From: Saccharopolyspora erythraea | GTDB lineage: Bacteria > Actinomycetota > Actinomycetes > Mycobacteriales > Pseudonocardiaceae | Length of the DNA stretch: 64,000 nt | Direction: 5' to 3' | Assembly: GCF_018141105.1 (NCBI RefSeq) | Contig: NZ_CP054839.1 | Location: forward strand, 1,116,001-1,180,000 | Part shown: one piece after another, positions 61,701 through 64,000 of the stretch | Numbering within the stretch: position 1 is the first letter of the stretch | Layout: each line of letters starts with the position of its first letter | The notes under the pieces: model-generated | What the model was told of the DNA's origin: nothing | The model's database searches: none | Seen by the model: the letters and a program-made list of their open reading frames with translations, nothing else | Program-made: the position numbers and the translations under genes

Positions 61701-61985
61701 GTCGTGGTCCGCGGACGGATGGACGCGGTGTTCGCCGACCCGGACGGCGGCTGGACCGTCGTCGACTGGAAGACCGGTGCGGTACCGGCTGGCGACCAGG
61801 TGCGCGCGCTGTCGGTCCAGCTCGCCGCCTACCGGCTGGCGTGGTCGGCGCTTTCCGGCGCACCGCTGGAAAAAGTCCGGGCCGCCTTCCACTACGTGCG
61901 CCACGACCGCACGCTGCGCCCGGCGGACCTCCTCGACGCGGAGGGGCTGCGCGAGCTCCTGCGTTCGGTGCCGGCGGCGGAATAG
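58749..61985 (+). CDS. adnB: helicase-nuclease AdnB
   Basis: A 1078-residue lead motor subunit of AdnAB. Walker A is VAGAGAGKTET with Lys41, motif Ia is LTFTRKAARQL, motif II is LLDEYQDTGH, motif III is GDPAQAIYGWRGA and motif V/VI regions include LTVHAAKGLEWEVVAVP and YVAVTRSERALLL. The C-terminal nuclease domain has GWTVVDWKTG with Asp1006 and Lys1008. GTG at 58749 shares four bases with the adnA stop. It corresponds to Rv3201c. Together with AdnA it supplies single-strand ends to recombination and replaces RecBCD/AddAB. Confidence 0.95.
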   Translation: MIAPQRIAHALGLHPPTPEQAEVIAAPPEPALVVAGAGAGKTETMAARVVWLVANRLVTPERVLGLTFTRKAARQLADRVRARLRRLAGSGLLDEVDPSGELRSTVLAGEPTVLTYHAYAGRLVGEHGLRVPVEPGARLLTETAAWQLAHRVVSTWTEDLDTDKVPSTVTGYLLSLAGELAEHLVRPDDLRAHADALCRTIENAPRAKRQKADLPKDLQKVVATQRLRVALLPLLAEYAQRKRREAAMDFADQMSLAAGLAAEHPEVVAGERERFGAVLLDEYQDTGHAQRVLLRSLFGQGRTMPVTSVGDPAQAIYGWRGASAANLPRFTTDFPKDSMAPARRYGLLTSFRNPPEVLRVANAVSAPLREAGLEVEELRAKDGAEAGDIRVALAEDVRQERDWVADRIAAQWHAALDETGRPPTAAVLVRRRADMADLAAALRDRGLPVEVVGLGGLLDEAEVRDLVSALRMLVDPLAGTAAMRLLTGSRWRLGAADIAALWDRARELGERAFGAPESDDPAAAVAAALPGEHAEQAGLVDALDDPGNAERYSEPGYQRIRRLGRELANLRRRLEQPLPELVADVERTLLLDIESLSRPGGAGRIHLDAFADVVTDFATASPSATLPALLDYLAAAERAEDGLEPGEVEVADDRVQVLTVHAAKGLEWEVVAVPHLVRDVFPGKRKASSWLRAVTELPARLRGDAKDLPRLDLDRLQGMDRKEIVEALEAHDEEFEDRRLTEERRLLYVAVTRSERALLLSGHWWAEGGDKPKGPSDFLLHLAEVVKSPDVGVVEQWSPQPPEDAPNPLAEAVRSAQWPVDPLGARRDAVAEGANLVLAALDAVDSAAPDEEDEDGWARDVDVLLAERAAAARRRDQVRLPEHLSVSQLVELADDADALARKLRRPLPYPPNPMTRRGTAFHSWLEHRFTSTALLDFDELPGAADESATPHDDLEVLQQAFLAGSWADRTPHRVEVPFETQVEGVVVRGRMDAVFADPDGGWTVVDWKTGAVPAGDQVRALSVQLAAYRLAWSALSGAPLEKVRAAFHYVRHDRTLRPADLLDAEGLRELLRSVPAAE

Positions 61986-62116
61986 GGCGGTGCTGACCGG
62001 GAACGGACCGTGAATCGTTCGGATCGCTTTCCCGGACAGGCGAAAACAGAGAAATGAGTACACGTTCGTGTGGCGCGGCTTGAGATCGCCGGTCGCGGAA
62101 GACCAACATTCGCGCC

Positions 62117-62728
62117 GTGCAGAACAAAGAGTGGAAGCTGAAGACTCCGCCGGACACCGAAGTGGCCGTGGCCGAGGACGTTCTCGGCATGCGCGTGCCG
62201 CTGGTCCGGGTGCGCCGCGACGGCGGCGGCGGCTGGTCCTTCTTCGGCCCCGGCGACGAGGAAGGCCCCACCAAGCGGACCGTCCTCAGCGCGGTGGTCG
62301 GGGCGTGGCCGCACGTCAGCGCGCTGGCCGAGCTGGAGGCGGGCTCGGTCGCGGTGTGGTCGTGGACCCAGCACGGCTGGACCGGCGAGTTCGAGTGCAG
62401 GTGCGGCGAGTGCCAGCAGCCGGTCGCGGCCGACCTGGACCGCAAGACGTGGCCGTCGGATCTGCACCCCCACCACATCGTCAGCGTGGAGCAGACGGCG
62501 CTGTCCGGCCAGGTCGTGCTCGCCGACATCATCTCCACCGAAGGCGGCATCGCCCTGCTCGGGCCCGGCGAGCACCGGCGGACCAGCGAGAAGATGACTC
62601 CGGTCGCGGTGGCCAACGTCATCCGCCGCTGGCCGCACACGATGCACGCGCTGCGCGCGCTCAACGAGGGGCGCGGCATGCGGTGGAACTCCGAGGGCAT
62701 GGCCTGGCACGAGTACGTGATCGCCTAG
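62117..62728 (+). CDS. hypothetical protein, 203 aa
   Basis: I do not recognise this protein with confidence. The N-terminal half contains WSFFGPGDEEGPTK, reminiscent of small immunity-type or DUF2185-like folds, and a CRCGEC motif (three Cys in six residues, positions ~95-100) that could bind metal. The C-terminal half has a HHIVSVEQTALSGQV strand and WPHTMHALRALNEG helix. No signal peptide or membrane segment. GTG at 62117 lies seven bases after CAACAT, a leaderless layout. It stands between adnB and a convergent hypothetical gene. Confidence 0.65.
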   Translation: MQNKEWKLKTPPDTEVAVAEDVLGMRVPLVRVRRDGGGGWSFFGPGDEEGPTKRTVLSAVVGAWPHVSALAELEAGSVAVWSWTQHGWTGEFECRCGECQQPVAADLDRKTWPSDLHPHHIVSVEQTALSGQVVLADIISTEGGIALLGPGEHRRTSEKMTPVAVANVIRRWPHTMHALRALNEGRGMRWNSEGMAWHEYVIA

Positions 62729-62739
62729 TGACGACGTCG

Positions 62740-62763
62740 GGGACCCCGGCGCAGCGGGGTCCC
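62740..62763. terminator. hairpin between two convergent hypothetical genes
   Basis: GGGACCCCG (62740-62748) and CGGGGTCCC (62755-62763) form a perfect 9-bp stem with a six-base loop, 12 bases after the stop at 62728. A second, imperfect stem-loop (GTTTCCCG/CGGGAAC) follows near 62779-62796. Confidence 0.65.
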
Positions 62764-62879
62764 TCCACCGCGGTCGGCGTTTCCCGTTGCGGGAACGGCA
62801 AGTCCGGCCGCGGCTCCTGTCGGCCCGTTCCCCTGTTCGCGGGCGTTGCGCGGCCGGGCGGCGGACGGTGTTCCTGCCG

Positions 62880-63416
62880 TCAGCAGCCGGTGTTCTCCGC
62901 CGGGTGGTGGTGCCGCTCGAGCACCCTGGAATACAGCACTTCCAGCAGCCAGCGGCCGAAAAGCGACGAACCGAACTCCCGCGACCGGTCCTCCGGTCGC
63001 AGCACCAGCTCGGCCGGGCCGACCGGTCCGGCGTTGACCGCGCCGATTCCGTAGTAGTCCAGCTCGACCATCCGCCACGGCTTGTACGGGTGGTCGTGGG
63101 GGAGCACCACCGCGCAGGGCGCGAGCGTCATCAGCGTGCCGCAGGCGCGCACCGCGTGCCGGGCCTTGGCGACCGGCACCATGATCCCCAGCAGGTGCAC
63201 CGCCGCGAGCGGCAGGTGGTCGTGCATGCTCGGCTCGGACCAGGAGCGGAACCAGGTCGGGTTGAGCTCGGGTTCCCAGCCGTTGTCGGTGCGCCACCGG
63301 TGGACGTCCGGGCGGATCCTGGCCACAGCGGCGAAGCGGGCGCCGAGCACTTCGACGTCCGGAATGAGATGCCCTTCCCACCCGAGGGCGGTAGCCGCGT
63401 GCTCCAGGTGCTGCAC
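62880..63416 (-). CDS. hypothetical protein, 178 aa
   Basis: Unrecognised cytosolic protein. It has a mixed alpha/beta look, with WEPELNPTWFRSWSEPSMHDHLPLAAVHLL and a later PYKPWRMVELDYYGIGAVN as the most distinctive segments; His and Asp pairs (HDHLP, PHDHPY) could bind metal. The start is taken as GTG 63416, six bases after TACCAT on the minus strand; a GTG at 63509 would add 31 poorly structured residues (QRERTSSETSSAPRN) without a ribosome site. It is divergent from the potassium channel gene and convergent with the preceding hypothetical gene. Confidence 0.6.
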   Translation of the reverse strand: MQHLEHAATALGWEGHLIPDVEVLGARFAAVARIRPDVHRWRTDNGWEPELNPTWFRSWSEPSMHDHLPLAAVHLLGIMVPVAKARHAVRACGTLMTLAPCAVVLPHDHPYKPWRMVELDYYGIGAVNAGPVGPAELVLRPEDRSREFGSSLFGRWLLEVLYSRVLERHHHPAENTGC

Positions 63417-63578
63417 GGCAGCATGGTAATCCGCAGGGCACCTTCGTATACAAGTCCGGTCGTTCCGGGGTGCGGAAGACGTCTCCGAAGAAGTGCGCTC
63501 CCGCTGCACCGGCCGGGACCCGAGAAGTTACTGTCGCGGCGTGACCGACCACCGAACCCGCCTCCCGGAGCAAGGGTC

Positions 63579-64000
63579 ATGAGCCCACGCGGCCGTGGGA
63601 TGCGGGCCAACCCGTTCATCGTCGGGCGGTCCGACGACGAGTCCGCCGTCGACCGGCTGACCAGCAGGCCCGACCACGCGCTGGTCGGCGTGATCCGGAT
63701 GCCGGAGGCCACCAGCAGTCCGGTGCAGTCGATCGTCCGCCGCGTCATCGGGGCGATGCTCGCGCTGGCCGCCAGCGTGCTGATCGTCTACCTCGACCGC
63801 GACGGCTACCGGGACGCCGCGGGCGGCGAGCTGAGCCTGCTCGACTGCATCTACTACGCCACGGTGTCGCTTTCCACGACGGGCTACGGTGACATCACGC
63901 CGGTCAGCCCGGAGGCGCGGCTGGTCAACGTCCTGATCATCACGCCGTTGCGGGTGCTGTTCCTGATCGTGCTGGTCGGTACCACGCTGGAGGTGCTCAC
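63579..64000 (+). CDS. potassium channel protein (Rv3200c-like), 3' end outside window
   Basis: Partial gene; 140 residues visible. After a polar N-terminus of ~50 residues come a transmembrane helix (VIGAMLALAASVLIVYL), a pore helix with the selectivity filter TTGYGD and the start of a second helix (LRVLFLIVLVGTTLEVL). This is the two-helix K+ channel layout, usually followed by a cytosolic TrkA-N/RCK domain that lies beyond the window. ATG at 63579 has GGAG and AAGGG within 12 bases upstream. It matches Rv3200c, the next gene after adnB in M. tuberculosis. Confidence 0.88.
   Translation, partial: MSPRGRGMRANPFIVGRSDDESAVDRLTSRPDHALVGVIRMPEATSSPVQSIVRRVIGAMLALAASVLIVYLDRDGYRDAAGGELSLLDCIYYATVSLSTTGYGDITPVSPEARLVNVLIITPLRVLFLIVLVGTTLEVL

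Overview
The window is chromosomal DNA of a high-GC actinomycete. Gene content, frequent GTG starts and the family-level look of the proteins fit the Pseudonocardiaceae, and a Saccharopolyspora-like organism is my best guess (inference, not tested by alignment). Gene order matches two blocks of the Mycobacterium tuberculosis chromosome as I remember them. Roughly 1-33.7 kb corresponds to Rv1205-Rv1239c (LOG, folP2, tag, DUF3117, CocE-like hydrolase, O-methyltransferase/sigE/rseA/htrA/tatB, mrp, lpqY-sugABC, corA). Roughly 38.5-64 kb corresponds to Rv3212-Rv3200c (PQQ-like protein, rhlE-type helicase, ferritin-like protein, DUF3107, fasR, DUF3152, moeZ, TIGR02569, ATL protein, adnA, adnB, K+ channel). 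I see no insertion sequence, prophage, CRISPR array, tRNA or rRNA.

Layout. 0-8.7 kb: truncated SPFH protein, two LOG-family nucleotide phosphoribohydrolases, a secreted CocE/NonD hydrolase, folP2, a PadR regulator, a DivIVA-like protein coupled to 3-methyladenine glycosylase, an enoyl-CoA hydratase and DUF3117. 8.7-20.9 kb: leucyl aminopeptidase, a LysR/MFS divergon, the envelope-stress block (sigE, anti-sigma factor, htrA, tatB, with a uridine-kinase-like gene inserted), an O-methyltransferase, Mrp, MarR and a Nudix protein. 21-26.5 kb: a CitE-like lyase whose 3' end runs into degenerate repeats, a very large patatin-like membrane protein and a general-stress-type membrane protein. 27-31.3 kb: the trehalose-type ABC importer lpqY-sugA-sugB-sugC. 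31.4-38.5 kb: CAP protein, two candidate small proteins, CorA, Nudix, a small exported protein plus PH-domain protein, PHP phosphoesterase, RecB-like nuclease, TetR. 38.5-64 kb: the second conserved block, with a TetR-DUF4873 / AurF-hydrolase divergon, an M48 membrane protease pair, HemD, a chitinase and the AdnAB recombination machine.

How the parts work together. The sigE region shows a complete circuit: an ECF-type promoter (GGAACA-N16-CGTT) directly before sigE, an overlapping anti-sigma gene, and the envelope protease HtrA downstream. A second, slightly weaker match to the same promoter lies before a 31-residue membrane protein at 32.1 kb. AdnA and AdnB are translationally coupled and form the mycobacterial-type end-resection motor-nuclease. 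LpqY-SugABC is a four-gene importer operon with coupled reading frames.

Most unusual observations: (1) a stretch of about 78 bp coding for a conserved piece of 6-phosphogluconate dehydratase (Edd) lies on the opposite strand inside the C-terminal tail of the DEAD-box helicase gene and shifts its frame; (2) the same helicase has no ATG/GTG/TTG that would include its conserved Q-motif region and probably starts at CTG; (3) a 31-residue membrane protein with its own ECF-like promoter and a perfect terminator hairpin; (4) many genes lack a Shine-Dalgarno but carry a -10-like hexamer 6-8 nt before the start codon, which marks leaderless transcripts and corrects several starts; (5) seven degenerate ~35-bp repeats that form the end of, and run past, the CitE-like gene.
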